From NCBI GenBank assembly GCA_030267565.1, contig BRXU01000011.1:1850501-1914500 (forward strand): a stretch of 64,000 nucleotides of DNA, written 5' to 3'. Numbering within the stretch: the stretch's first letter is position 1; each line of letters starts with the position of its first letter. Origin of the DNA: Pleodorina starrii. Taxonomy: Eukaryota > Chlorophyta > Chlorophyceae > Chlamydomonadales > Volvocaceae. This document shows, one piece after another, positions 50,389-62,577 of the stretch. Under the pieces are notes generated by a model, which worked only from the letters and a program-made list of their open reading frames with translations, searched no databases and had not been told where the DNA came from. The translations under genes were made by a program, and so were the position numbers.

Positions 50389-51703
50389 GAACATCACACG
50401 GCGGCGGAGGATCTCGGGATTTTTGGGATCTTGGGATCTGGGGGGGAATGAAATTGGGGGACAGATACCTATTTGGATCTGCGTGTATTTATCTTGCGCG
50501 TCTCGAGATACCGATATTTGGATCTGAGCTAATGCGACGGATCAGAGGTCTCGCTGGGTGGTACGATATACGGTACTCTATGTACGGCACTGGGGCAGTA
50601 GCGAAAGGGCCTCGGATAGGCCCGCGGTGGAACACCTCTGCGGACCTGACCTGAGAGAGGGTCGTAGTGGGGAAGAGCTGGGAGCAGCAGCAGCAGCAGC
50701 AGCGGGTGGGTGGGAAGGAACTGGGAGGAGGGTAGGAGGGTAGGACAATGGCCGGGGGCATTAGGCGGGGGTTAGCAGCTGGGGGTGGTGCGAGGGGGAG
50801 GGGGGGGGCGCCCGGGTTGTGGTCCGTGGAGCATTGGCAGCAACAGTCGAGTAGCTCGCGGCCGGGTCGGGTCTTGCGGGTTATCCACGTATAGGCCGGA
50901 GCCCGTAAACGGTATCAAATCAGAAAAGTCCTTCCTGTCTGCAAAAGAAAAACGAGGTAAACTTGCAAGCAGCAAGGGCGTGGGGGTCTTGGGGGGGTGT
51001 TGCCCGGATGCGGCGGATGGTGGAGAGAGCTGGTGACGAGTGCGTGTGCGTGTGTGTGCGCCAGCGGAGTAGAGGGAACCGCAAGAGGGGGGCCGCGCGG
51101 AGGGCTACTGCGGTGCACGACCCTATCTCGAGGGAAAGGGAGGGGGGGAGGGGGAGGGGCGTCGCCTGGCCTCTCCGCGGACTGCAGCGGACAAAGCATA
51201 CCGGTACCCTACCAGTCGCGGTGTGGGGGTCGGGGTCAGCCCAACAGTTACTGTATTGTTGAACGAATGAACTCTTTTCCCAACGGCCGGGAGGTGAAAG
51301 GGCGGTTCAGACCTCGCTCACCTCCCGTGACAGTGACAGTGACACAAGCAAAGGCAAAGATCTTGAGGACGTTCGGATATTCGCTGTCGTTCCTCGCGCC
51401 GTGTTCGCTGTGCCTTCCGTTCCGCGGGTGGCCAAGCGTGAGCGACGGGCCCAACGGCTTCGCGCATTTTGGCATAGGTCGGGGCTGGGGGGTGGGGACG
51501 TGTCCCAGAAGGCACCGACAACAAGGGGGCGCTGCCGCCGCTTCCCCAGTCCTCCCCCAACCCCTCAGCGTCGGGGCTCTGGGGCTCTGGGGCTCTGGGG
51601 GCGCTCTCGTCCATGGCAAGGGCCGCGCCGGGACTTCCCTTTCGCCCCCTCCGTGTGCTCCTCCCGGGTGCCTTCCGCAACAACACCCCAGCAGCGACAC
51701 CCA

Positions 51704-51751
51704 CCTTCACCCTCACCTTCACCCTCACCTTCACCCTCACCTTCACCCTCA
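51704..51751. repeat. 12-bp minisatellite, four perfect units
   Basis: CCTTCACCCTCA repeated four times without change. Confidence 0.9.
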
Positions 51752-51828
51752 CGGGCAGCTCAGCCGGGAATCGTTCCGCTCACGCACACAGGCTGGGGCC
51801 CCTCCGCAACCCGCTCTGCTGCTCCTGC

Positions 51829-51833
51829 TTACA
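51829..51833 (-). terminator. TGTAA poly(A) signal of the helical-repeat gene
   Basis: TTACA on the plus strand, about 570 bp after the stop codon at 52401. Confidence 0.5.
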
Positions 51834-52400
51834 CGCGGACTCCCTCGATGCGTCGTCGGGCGACGCCCTCCCGAGATGTGCGCGACCCCTCCCTCCCTGG
51901 TGTGCTGTCCCCGCCCTCCCTTCAGCCATCCCCCGGTTCGCCCGCCCCACCAGAGGTGCACCTGCTCCAGTTCCCTCGCCCTGTCTCGTCGGCCCGCCGT
52001 CACCTCGCTACCCACGGGCCCACGGGCCCTGCCACAGCAACAAATCCATTCAGACCGGGCGATGCCCCCCAGTCGCCAGCCCTCAACCGCACGCGCCCCC
52101 GGCCAGCCCTGCCTCCATCCCACCCCATCTGTCGCTGCGGTCACCGTACCTCACTGCGACTCTCCTTTCTTAACACCTCCCGGCCCCCCCCCAGAGGCCG
52201 CGAACCAGCCTCAAACTCGAATGAACCCTCTGCTACTGCTGCCACTGCTGCTGCCGCAGCCGCTGGGGCTCTTCCAGGCACACCCATTCCCAACCCCACC
52301 CCCACCACCGCCACCACCACCGCCGCCTGCTAACCCAACTTCATTCCCAGAGGCACTCCCAAGGGCTCCCGCCACCCTACCGCCGACCCTACCGCTGACC

Positions 52401-55400
52401 CTACCGCCGGCGGGAGGTCCGCGTGCTGGCCACGAAACCCAACCCGCCGTCGTCGCCCGCGAAGGAAGGTGGCGGCGGCGGCGGAGGCGGTGGTGGTGGC
52501 GGGGCGGCCGCCGCGCGTCGCGCCGCCGCGGCGGCGGCGGGGCGACGCCGGGCCTCCTCCTCCTCCTCCTCCTCCTCCATCTCATCTTCCTCCTCCTCCT
52601 CATCGTCATCATACGTGTCGATGGACCTGCGTCTGCCGAAGGCACGGGTCGATCCCACAATCTGCTGCTGCTGCTGGGCCGAAGTCCCCGTAGAGGCCCG
52701 CGACTGCGCCGGCGCCGACTGCCGAGACGGAGCGGGGGCGGCGGAAGCCGCCGCCGCCGCGGGGGCGGCGGCGCGGCCGGCGGCAGGGACAGATGCAGCA
52801 GCTGCTGACCTGCCGGAAGCGGACGCGGCGCCGGCGGCGGTGGCCGCTGCCGCTGGTGCTGCCGCCGCCGCCGCTGCAGGCCGTTTCGACGCTGGCGCCG
52901 GTGGCGGTGGCGGTGGCGGCGCCGGCTCGGGTGCGAGGCTGTCGGCGAAGGCTGCGGCCCCCGGGTGCTTCAGGAGGTTCAGCGACTCCTGGATCGACCC
53001 ACGGGTCGCTGCGTCCAGGCCCTTGAGCTCACCCGCACGGGCCTGGAGGCGCACACGGTGCGTACATCCACACACACACACGCGGGGAGATGGGTGTTGG
53101 GCATGTGTGTGTGTGAGTGTGTGTGTGGGGGGGTGCCCACCCACCAGTGCCCGCAGCAGCCACAGCCCCCACCACACCCCCTGCTGAGGCTGCTGCCCCT
53201 CCCTGCCCCCTGCTGCTGCCCCTCCCTGCCCCCTGCTGCTGCCCCCTGCTGCTGCTGCTGCTGTCGTACCTTTACGGCCGCCAGGACGGCTGCGGTGGCC
53301 TCGCCGTCGTGGGTGTAGGCGTACGGCGCAAACGGCAGTACGGCAACGACCTCCGCCAGCTCGGCGCCGCTGGAGCGACCCGCGACGGCCTGCGGACCGA
53401 GTCGGGTGGGGCCGGGTTGGATTAAATCGGGTCGAGTCAGGATCGAACTGGGGTCCGCCCCGGTGGGTATCGGTGTCGGTGCCGGTGCTGATGTGGCAGT
53501 TTCCGCTTCAAAGCACCCCAAGCCCTACGATCCCCAATACCACAACCCCTTCAACCCCTTCAGCGGCTTCAGGGCAATCCCCACCCCCCCTCCCCACCCC
53601 CCCTTCCCCCCTCCGCACCCCGAGCGCCGCCGTGAGTCGCCTCATCCACGGCCCGTCCGGCTGGTGACCCGCAGCCTCTAGCGCCGAAACCAGCTGCTGC
53701 AGCCGGCCCGGCGCCAGCCCCGCCAGGCCGCCCTCCGAAACCGCCAGCAGCTCGTCCAACAGATCGGACGACAGCGGGATGCCCAGCTCCACGCACGTGT
53801 CGACAACGGTGACGACCTGGCGGTTGGGACGGTTGGTAGGGTGGTTGAAGCGAGGACAGTTGGCAATTAGCGGGGGTGGTTGCGAGGACGGACGGCTACG
53901 GACTGGACGAGCATGTCGAGATCACTGACCCCCCAACGCTGGCCCTGGACGACCTGGAGCCACTGGGGCCCTGGCTCGCCACCTTCCCCTTTCCCCCTTC
54001 CCCTTTCCCCGTCCCCGCGCCCCCCCCCGGCCCACACACACAGCTTGCCGACCCGGGCTGTGTGGGTCACCTCTCTCCCCACCTGCAAGCCCGCCCCCGC
54101 ACCCACACGCGCCCACCCTCTCACTCCCCACCCTCCCCCATCCCCACACCCACCCACCCCCCCGCCCCACCTGCTTCGCCTCCATGTCCGCCGCCCTGCC
54201 CTCCAGCGCCTCCACGTAGGCCGCACACCACTGCTCCGGCGGCGTGTATCCGTAGATGGACAGCACCGCCGCCACCACCGCCAGATCCCCCGACCGCATG
54301 CGGGACAGCAGACTGCCACCCCCACCCCCCCTGGAGCCGCTGACCCTGGGCGCAGGCGCTGTGAGTCGGTCCAGGAGGGCGGACAGGAAGCCCTCCGAGA
54401 TAGCCAGAGAGCCTGCGGGGGGGGGGGCGGGGGGCGGGGGGTGGGGGGTGGAGAGAGGGGGTTGAGGGGGTTGAGGGGGTGTTTGGGAGTTGGGGATGGG
54501 GGAGGTGTCGGGGGATCGGGGAAACCAGAGCATGCACAAACGTGCCGCGCCGCGGAAGCACGGCTAACGGCCAACGGCCAACGGCAACCGAGGCCCAACG
54601 GACACATCCGGGATGCCTGCTCCCCTGCCCTGCTCCGCTCCGCCCCCACACGTCCCCACGTCCAATGCACCCAGTGGGGCAGACAGCCGGGCGACCAGTC
54701 AGTCAGTCGGCCGCCACTCACCCTTGGCCAGACTGAAGAGCAGGGAGGCGTAGGAGCGGGGTCGGGTGAGTCCCGGCAGACTGGCGAGGAGGGCGGTCTG
54801 GAAGGAGGTCACCCAGGTGGAGGTCAGGGGGAAGTCCTGGGGGAGGGGAAGGGGGGAGGGGGAGGGGAGGGGCAAATTAAAACGGCCCGGGGCGAGGGAG
54901 CGCAACGCAGTTACGGGGCGAGGGAGGGGAGTTTGAAGAGTGAATTTGCAAGAAAGAAATAGGGAGGGAGGGGAGGGAGGGGGGGCAGAGGGGGGCGGGG
55001 GATGGCGGATGGGAAGGGGCAAGATGCGGGTGGGAATGAGGTCGAGGTAGGGGGGGGCAAAAGGACATGGGGGCATGGCGGAGGAACCGCCCGGGGGGAC
55101 CTTGGGTTTTTTTTCGCGCCACTGCCACTCCCATCTCCCTCCCTCCCTCCCACCTGTCGTACAAACAGTACGAGCAGATCCACGAGCTGCTCCCCCGACA
55201 GCTCCTCCAGGAAGGGCTGACAGCGGGCCGCCAGGCGGGACAGAAACGACAGACCCGCGGAGGGGGGCAGCCTGCGGGCCGGACAGGGCCGGGTCGGGTA
55301 GGGCCGGGTCGGGTAGGGCCGGGTCGGGCGTGTGTGTATGTGGGGGGACGGCGTAGACCCCGGGCAGGAAGGGCAACAAGGGGGGGCAACCAGGGATACA

Positions 55401-57051
55401 CACATCCGACACAACCGTACACACCCACACACTCACACGCGCCCCCACACACGCACGCACTTACTTGGTGTATGGCGCCAGTGCGGTGGCCAGATTGCCC
55501 ACATCCTCCGCCGTCGCGAACTTGAGTGTGAGGTCCAGGCGGGCGAGTACCTTGGACAGCAGCTCGGGGGTCATTCGGAGACCCAGGGCGGCGGCGGAGC
55601 AGAGGGACGAGCAGAGCGGGGCGAGCATCAGGTGCTCCAGGGAGCTCTGGGAGGGGGGAGAGGGGCGGGGGGGGAGGGGCGGGGGGAGGGGTAAGAGATG
55701 CGGATGGGGAGTGGCAGGGAGGGAGGGGGTGTCAGCGCTTGCGGGCGAGGGCGAGGGCCCCCGGACACATGTCCGCCCCTCCCGACCCCGCAACCGACCA
55801 GCTCCGCCCGCCCGCCCGCCCGCCGGCTAGACGGACAGACAGCCCGCACACGAAGCGAATGACGGCCAGACGATCCGCCCCGCGCCGCCCGCCATGCCGC
55901 CCACCTCCAGCAGCTTCAGCAGTACGGCATTCAGGCGGGCGTTATTGTACTGCAGCGCCGCCAGCGCCGCCAGCAGCGACGGCAGGGCGGTGGGCTTGTA
56001 GCTGCGGAGGGAGCGGAGGCGGGCCGGGGTTTGGGGAGGGGTTTGGGGAGGGGGGGTGGGGCGCGGGACGGGGCGCGGCGGGGTTGAGAGTGCGATGCGT
56101 TCCCCCTTTTGGTACTGATTGCAGCGGATGGGTCCAGGGGGGGTCCACGGGTCCAGGGGGGGGTTGGGCGGGTGTGTGGGGGTGGGGCGGCGGTCAGAGG
56201 CCGCACGCTTACACTGCTCCCCGCCGCGACCGCTGTCGAGCGCCGCGACCCGGACACCCCCCACCCGCTTGGAGTGCAGTGCAGTGCAACACAGCAGCGC
56301 CCCGCGCCCCGGCGGGGCCGCCCATTCCCCCCTCCCCCCCAGCCGCCACCCCCCAACCCTCAGCCGCCCCACCTGTACACTCCCTTTGAGATGATGAAGG
56401 GCGCGATGCTGCCGTTGAGCAGTCGCAGCACCGCCTTCCGCTCCGCCTCCCCCGCCGCCTCCACATCCACCACCTCACTGGTCCGCAGCAGCACAGCCAT
56501 TGCCAGGGAGGGCTGACGGTCGTACCTGCGCCGCAGCCGCCGGGTTGGTGTACGGCATGACGTGAGAGCGGCATCAGCGGCGGCATCAGCGGCGAGGTAC
56601 CTGTAGGGGGGGACGTTGTGGACCCCCTTCCCCCCTCCCTTCGGCCACAATCGCACACACTGCCGCACGGCAACACACATTCCCATCTCTCCTCCCCCCC
56701 TCGGCCCCCTCCCCCCTTGTCCCTCCTCCCCCCCTCAGCCCCCCTCCCCCCCTCAGGCCCCCACCTCTCCCTCAGGTCCGCCTCCATCCTCTGCAGCGAC
56801 TCCCAGTCGGGACAGTCCCGGACCAACTGGAAGAAATTGATGTCCTGAGGCAAGGCACAGTACGGCAAAGCGTAGTACGGCAAGGTGCAGTACACAGCAT
56901 TGCGTCGGTATTTCGTCTTAATGGAGGGTTCGAGAAGTGGGTGTCGGAGGTCACATTGGACCTGGGGGGGGGGGGAGACAAAGGGACGCAAGCGGGCCTG
57001 CGGGCCCCCCCCCCCCCCCCCCCCCCCACCCCACCCCCCCCCCCACCCCCC

Positions 57052-57087
<36 letters not shown>

Positions 57088-58192
57088 ACCCCCCCCCCCC
57101 CCACCCCCCCCACCCCCCCCCCACCCCCACCAACACACCCACACCCCCCCCCCCCCCCCAACCCCCCCACCCCCACCCCCCCCCAACCCCACCCACCCAC
57201 CCCCCCCCCCACACACCCACCCCCCCACCCACCCACCCACCCACCCGATGATGCATTCCAGCGTTTTCCCAGGGTGCGTGTGAGAGTGTGCGTGTGTGAG
57301 TATGTGCGCGCTCTGGCCAGGGCAGCCAACCGCAGCGGACCAGCCCTCGACAGCAATACGTACGCCTAAGCCGCCGCCGCCGCTTTTGTATCGCTGGGTG
57401 GGTGGGTTGGGCGTCTGCCGGAGTATTCCCTCCTTGCTCTTGCTCTGTGGCCCCACGGAAATCAACAACACATACAAACACGCACGCGCACACGCACGCA
57501 GTTTGGTTCTCCTCACTGACCTGCAGCACGCGCTTCTCCGGATTGGCCCGCGGGAGTGCATTGGCCAGGTCCTGTGCGCCGAGAGAGCGGAGGAAGAGGG
57601 GCGAGGAGGGCGGAGGAGGTCGGAGGAGATCCGGGCCAAGGGGGGCAAGGCGGGGGGGGGGGGGGACGGGGCCGCGAAGACCCCATGAAGGAGGTGAAGC
57701 GCATACGGCAACAAGCGTATCAACGGGCGAATGGACGGCAGGAGACTCGTGTCCGCTCCGCAACGTTTGGTTGCGGGACCACACGAAAAGCGTCGTGGAA
57801 GCGCTACACACACACACAGAGGCCATGTGGGTGCTGCGATCAAGCAGAGCGGAACAGAGGGGGCCAGTAGAGTAGCCCATGGGGGCCAGTAGAGGGCGCG
57901 CATGGGGGTCAGCCGGGTCGGGTGTGGATGAAGGCCGGGTGCGGTGCGTGAGCGTGCGTGTGTGTTTTGTCCGCCGGCGGGCAGCCGGCGGGCGGGGTAG
58001 GGGGACGGGGAGCCGCGCAGCACTCACGTCCCATGCTAGCGTCGTCGCCTTCGATGACTTTGCGACCACACTCCGGGCCGGCTGGGCAGCTGAGCGATGA
58101 AGCACATGAGGGAGGGCTGGGCTGATGACGACGGCAGTGCCGCAGCCGCGAGTCTGCCTGCTGACGGAAATGGCAGGCAGACGGGCTAATGT
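52401..58192 (-). CDS. Alpha-helical repeat protein, FASTK/OPR-like; 5' end unresolved
   Basis: Exons in coding order: 5' exon ending 58028 (open from 58192), 57571..57521, 56844..56765, 56525..56373, 56001..55905, 55646..55465, 55271..55154, 54836..54722, 54412..54171, 53816..53619, 53389..53270, 53042..52401. All phases agree; 665 residues after the first exon. The body is Leu/Ala-rich helical repeats (CPDWESLQRMEADL, YKPTALPSLLAALAALQ, LLSKVLARLDLTL, LFSLAKG, VVTVVDTCVELGIPL) of the type found in organelle RNA-binding FASTK/OPR proteins. No RAP domain was found. The C-terminal ~200 residues are Pro/Ala/Gln rich with a long acidic run. The 5' exon encodes a basic Ser/Ala stretch (RSAAQPARSVVAKSSK) that could be a transit peptide, but it has no ATG in frame, so a further upstream exon is likely. 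Family call is tentative. Confidence 0.6.
55286..55330. repeat. 15-bp minisatellite in an intron
   Basis: GGGCCGGGTCGGGTA repeated three times, the last unit altered at its end; inside intron 55272-55464. Confidence 0.85.
57005..57246. repeat. About 240-bp nearly pure poly(C) tract inside an intron
   Basis: Almost only C, broken by single A bases, inside intron 56845-57520 of the minus-strand gene. The transcribed RNA would therefore be G-rich. It is preceded by an 11-base G run at about 56,964-56,975. Length in the assembly may be unreliable. Confidence 0.95.
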
Positions 58193-58892
58193 TCAAGCAG
58201 AACTTGACAATTGTGTGCTACGGGTGAATGAGACGATGGTCGGCACCTGCGGCCAAGACGTGGTTGCGTCGCGTGCAGCTGCATTTCGCCGGCGTCGGCG
58301 ACAACAAGAGTCCGATGAACTTCCTACTGCGACAAATATACTGCAGGAATTGAACTGACAATTTAAGAAGTCGAATTGGCAGCCCGGCTAGCAACACTGT
58401 ATAATTCTGCAGCGCTTTTGTGGTTGCCGCCGCCCTATTGGAACACCAAAGCGTCACAATAAACATAAAGTATTGTCCTAACAGTTCAATTAAAATTGAA
58501 GGTAACTAATCATGCGCCTGCCGTGATTTGGGTTGAAAATGCGGTTGGGATTTCCGCCGCAGGCAGTCGATGGAAGCACATGAGCCAGGACGAGGCCCGC
58601 AAGTCAATGCCTAACCCATGCCCTTGTGGCCAATGGAAGCTTATGAGCTGTGGGGGTCCTCGCTAGAAAAGCGGGTCCATGGGTCCCAACCGTCCGTCGG
58701 ATTCACTGTGGACGCTTGACAGATTTCCCGCAAAAGGTCAAGCCAATATTTTTTGTGTATTTAAAGGTGCATGTGTCTGTGTTACCTTCATTCGAAAGCA
58801 AGCGTCTTTCCAAAATATCGTGTGCACTGTCTGTCGGGCGCGCACACACATTTATGTGAGTTTCCAGCAGTCTCCAACTCAAGTGATGTGGT
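58193..58892. other. Upstream flank of the helical-repeat gene; no confirmed gene
   Basis: An 82-residue minus frame with an ATG at 58466 (to 58218) could hold the missing first exon of the helical-repeat gene. A GTGCCG donor is available at its end, but no phase-consistent join was established. Otherwise AT-richer spacer. Confidence 0.4.
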
Positions 58893-58908
58893 GGTGTTTA
58901 TAAACACC
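58893..58908 (-). terminator. Histone 3' hairpin of the H4-variant gene
   Basis: GGTGTTTATAAACACC, a perfect palindrome 44 bp beyond the stop codon. It matches the hairpins of the canonical H4 and H3 genes in this window, and implies histone-type, non-polyadenylated 3' end formation. Confidence 0.85.
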
Positions 58909-58951
58909 GGTGTAATGATGATTTCCTCAAATTGGGTCCGTCTTGAGCGTC

Positions 58952-59275
58952 TCAGCGGCCAAACCCGTAGAGCGTACGGCCCTGTCGCTTGAGCGCGTAG
59001 ATGACGTCCATGACGTGGACGGTATTCCTCCGTGCATGCTCGGTGTAGGTCACTGAGTCGCGGATGATGTTCTCCAGGAAGGTCTTGAGCACGGTGCGCA
59101 CTTCCTCGTAGATGAGGCCGCTGATGCGCTTCACACCGCCGCGGCGAGCAAGACGGCGGATAGCGGGCTTGGTGACTCCTTGGATGTTTTCGCGGAGCAC
59201 CTTGCGATGGCGTTTAGCGCCGCCCTTGCCCAAGCCCTTGCCGCCCTTGCCGCGACCGGGGCCAGAGCCAGACAT
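58952..59275 (-). CDS. Divergent histone H4 variant
   Basis: Intronless, 107 residues, against 103 for the canonical H4 at 60668-60979. Relative to that gene it has a four-residue insertion in the N-terminal tail ([12 protein letters not shown]) and changes D24E, I29V, T54V, V65I, K79N, T82H, A83V, V87I and G102R (numbering without Met). Tail lysines 5, 8, 12, 16 and 20 are kept but moved four residues from the N terminus. The fold core and the [14 protein letters not shown] segment are intact, so it is not an obvious pseudogene. It has the histone 3' hairpin, and a TATA candidate (TATAAT) about 72 bp upstream of the ATG. H4 packages DNA with H3 in the nucleosome core. The effect of the changes is unknown. 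Confidence 0.95.
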   Translation of the reverse strand: MSGSGPGRGKGGKGLGKGGAKRHRKVLRENIQGVTKPAIRRLARRGGVKRISGLIYEEVRTVLKTFLENIIRDSVTYTEHARRNTVHVMDVIYALKRQGRTLYGFGR

Positions 59276-60601
59276 CGATTACCGTTGCTGGCGCACACCG
59301 CACCGGAAAAGATAGAATAATGCTCTTCGCTTATCTGAGCAACACGATTATAGCTTGTATTGTGTTGGAGCTAGGCTAGTCGGCGCTGATTATGTACGCG
59401 CTGATCGCGCCAAAACTTCAGTTCCAGCAGTACCGGTACGAAGGGTCCAATTTTGGGCGCCGAACGGTGCATGCAAAATTGATGTACACAGCATGCACAT
59501 GAGGATTAACCCGTTCTCGCGCCGATTCTCATTGTCCTCCCCAACAGTCCCAATGACATTGCACTCAGCCATCGCCGATGCACGCCAAGCGGTATGCTGA
59601 CTCTGTTGCAAGCCAACACGTGTGGGATGTATAACCTGGGCTGGAAGGATTATAAGCCCTACCTCCTTGGGCGGTCATATGGCCCTTTGCAGCAACGACA
59701 CAGCCGCATGGCACATGTAGAAAAGCCGCGCGTCCATCTAGGGGCCTTCCACTGCTGGGAAAAATATTAGCATAACCCCGTCGCGCACGACGGACCCCAG
59801 GACTGCGTAGCCGTGACACCCGGGGCAGCATTACCCGTGGTTGGGGGCACTTAGGAGCGGGGCAAGGCAGGACTCCGGGGCCAGCTCAGACACCTTATAT
59901 TTGTCAGCTCGTCGCTATATTGTCACAGCTGCCTCCAGACCCTCGGAAGGGGAAGGGCAATGCGAGCGGCCCAGTTGGTCGCCCACTGCAGCGGAGACGA
60001 CCATGGCACAGGAAGGCGTAACCAAACCAGACGAGCCACCCGGACAGGAATGAGCGGATCCGGCAGAAAAGCAGGAAACCCGCGCCCACCAACCCACAAA
60101 TAGGCGCACCAACAGACCTGACAGCAACTCGCGGGCTCAAGCTGGATGAGCCCTGTACCCGAACTGCACAGGTGGACATGTAATGAACGTGTCAGCGAAA
60201 CGCTAAGGGCCCCTCCGCTTGCGGCCCCGTCGGCCGTGAGCGCACCAGATTGTGCGAACCCAGTAACGGGTGTCGTGGAACATCTGAATCCCACTCTCTC
60301 TGGGGGATCATCGGGGCCGCGAAGGCCGGGAGGCGGCCCCGGAAATCAACGACCACGCGCTTGATGGCCCTCTGGGCAGACAGGAAAGAGTGAAATCGGA
60401 GGAACGCCAGGCACCCGCGGCCCGTGTGCATAAGCCACGAAACGCGCACAAAAGCCGCAAAAACGATGTAACCCGGTCTTTCACAGGCGCGCCATCAGAC
60501 TGACCGCGACGGGTGTAGGTATAGCGCACATAACGAACGCAAGTTATGAATTTGTATAGTAATATTCCTGATACATAAAGCCCGAGTTTGTCGCAAAGGG
60601 T
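59276..60601. other. Spacer between H4 variant and H4/H3 pair
   Basis: 1.3 kb with no histone frame and no convincing gene. The first ~100 bp is the presumed promoter of the H4 variant. Short frames such as 59,841-60,053 have no recognisable product. Confidence 0.5.
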
Positions 60602-60617
60602 GGTGTTAAGAAACACC
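60602..60617 (-). terminator. Histone 3' hairpin of canonical H4
   Basis: On the minus strand GGTGTT, loop TCTT, AACACC, 50 bp after the H4 stop. Confidence 0.85.
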
Positions 60618-60667
60618 GGGTTTGGAGGCGAGAGACCCGCCGTAGAAGCGGCTTGAAGGCAAAAGAT

Positions 60668-61676
<1,009 letters not shown>

Positions 61677-61716
61677 GACGCTGCAAGGGCCTCGCCCTTC
61701 GGCTTTTTCAAAACCC

Positions 61717-61732
61717 GGTGTTTTTCAACACC
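61717..61732 (+). terminator. Histone 3' hairpin of H3
   Basis: GGTGTT, loop TTTC, AACACC, 40 bp after the H3 stop. Confidence 0.85.
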
Positions 61733-62577
61733 ACCTTTTATTTGGGCAACTCAATTTGCGAGGGCCAAGAGTTTATCTGCAGTTCGTTAGCCGACACACG
61801 CCGTGCTCTCAAAGATACGTGTTATAGGTGTCACTGGGGCATCCAGGTCTGGGCGTTGGACGTGGGACCTGGCGCTGCTGACGCCGGAGGGGGTGCTGGA
61901 CCTGCCGCACCTGGCCTTTGCGCTCTACGCGGCGGACAGGCACAGGCGGAGACGCAAGAGATAGTACGTTTCGCTTCTGATGGCTTTCCGGGCTTTCCGA
62001 GTTACAGCTCCAGCCCCAATCCAACACGACCCGAGGCCCCGTTGGAGGTGCCGCAAGAAAGAGTAAGGCCCCTCGCGATACAGCAGTCGCAACTACGTGC
62101 CACCATAACCGCGATTGCCGCTTTCCCCTCTCCACTCCCCCATCCTAAGTACCCCGGAACACGTCGTACTGCATCAACAACACTCCACACTGCACCTATC
62201 CCACGGGCAATCTTCGCCGGGTCCTGCCAACCAGCCAACACAAACACCTCGCCGCGCCCCCTCTCGCGAAACTGGGCCCATCTAGAGGGCACCCAGCTGA
62301 GGATACCGCCACAACTGCCTTCTGCAATCCACACCGTCCCCCCCTGCTGCTGCTTGACCGCGTTATGTCGGTTACCCTCAGTGCGCGCCGCTACCCGGGC
62401 CGCTGCCCATCGTCACGCCGCCGGCAGCCGGCTGCTGCTGTACGGCGCCCTCCCCGGCGCGGCCGCCGCCTTCCGTCACGCCCCCGATGTCCACTGCGAT
62501 TTTCTCTTTATACCCCGATGCCGCCGCCACCGTGGCCCTGCTGCCTCACCGCATATTCGCCCGCACGGCCGTCGCCC
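61733..62577. other. Spacer with a short orphan coding-like fragment and the 3' UTR of the next gene
   Basis: At about 61,861-61,963 the plus strand reads TWDLALLTPEGVLDLPHLAF and LYAADRHRR before a TAG. This resembles the second half of an EH/EF-hand-like domain, but it has no complete domain or clear gene. From 62,002 onward the sequence is the presumed 3' UTR of the minus-strand gene. Confidence 0.35.
62002..62006 (-). terminator. TGTAA poly(A) signal of the partial minus-strand gene
   Basis: TTACA on the plus strand, about 570 bp beyond the stop at 62578. Confidence 0.45.

Larger units (their letters stand above)
50389..52400. other. Convergent 3' flanks; no gene seen
   Basis: Lies between the SHIPPO stop and the stop of the minus-strand helical-repeat gene. 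The 603-residue plus frame over 50,997-52,808 is a GC-driven open frame made of simple repeats and antisense to real exons at its end. A minisatellite and a reverse-strand TGTAA are annotated separately. Confidence 0.5.

Noticed and set aside
50997..52808. 603-residue plus-strand frame
   Set aside because: Made of simple repeats and, at its end, antisense to the verified C-terminal exon of the minus-strand gene; it lacks an ATG-based gene structure.
56885..57369. Proline-rich open frames on the plus strand
   Set aside because: They translate the poly(C) tract in three frames and have no splice or start context.
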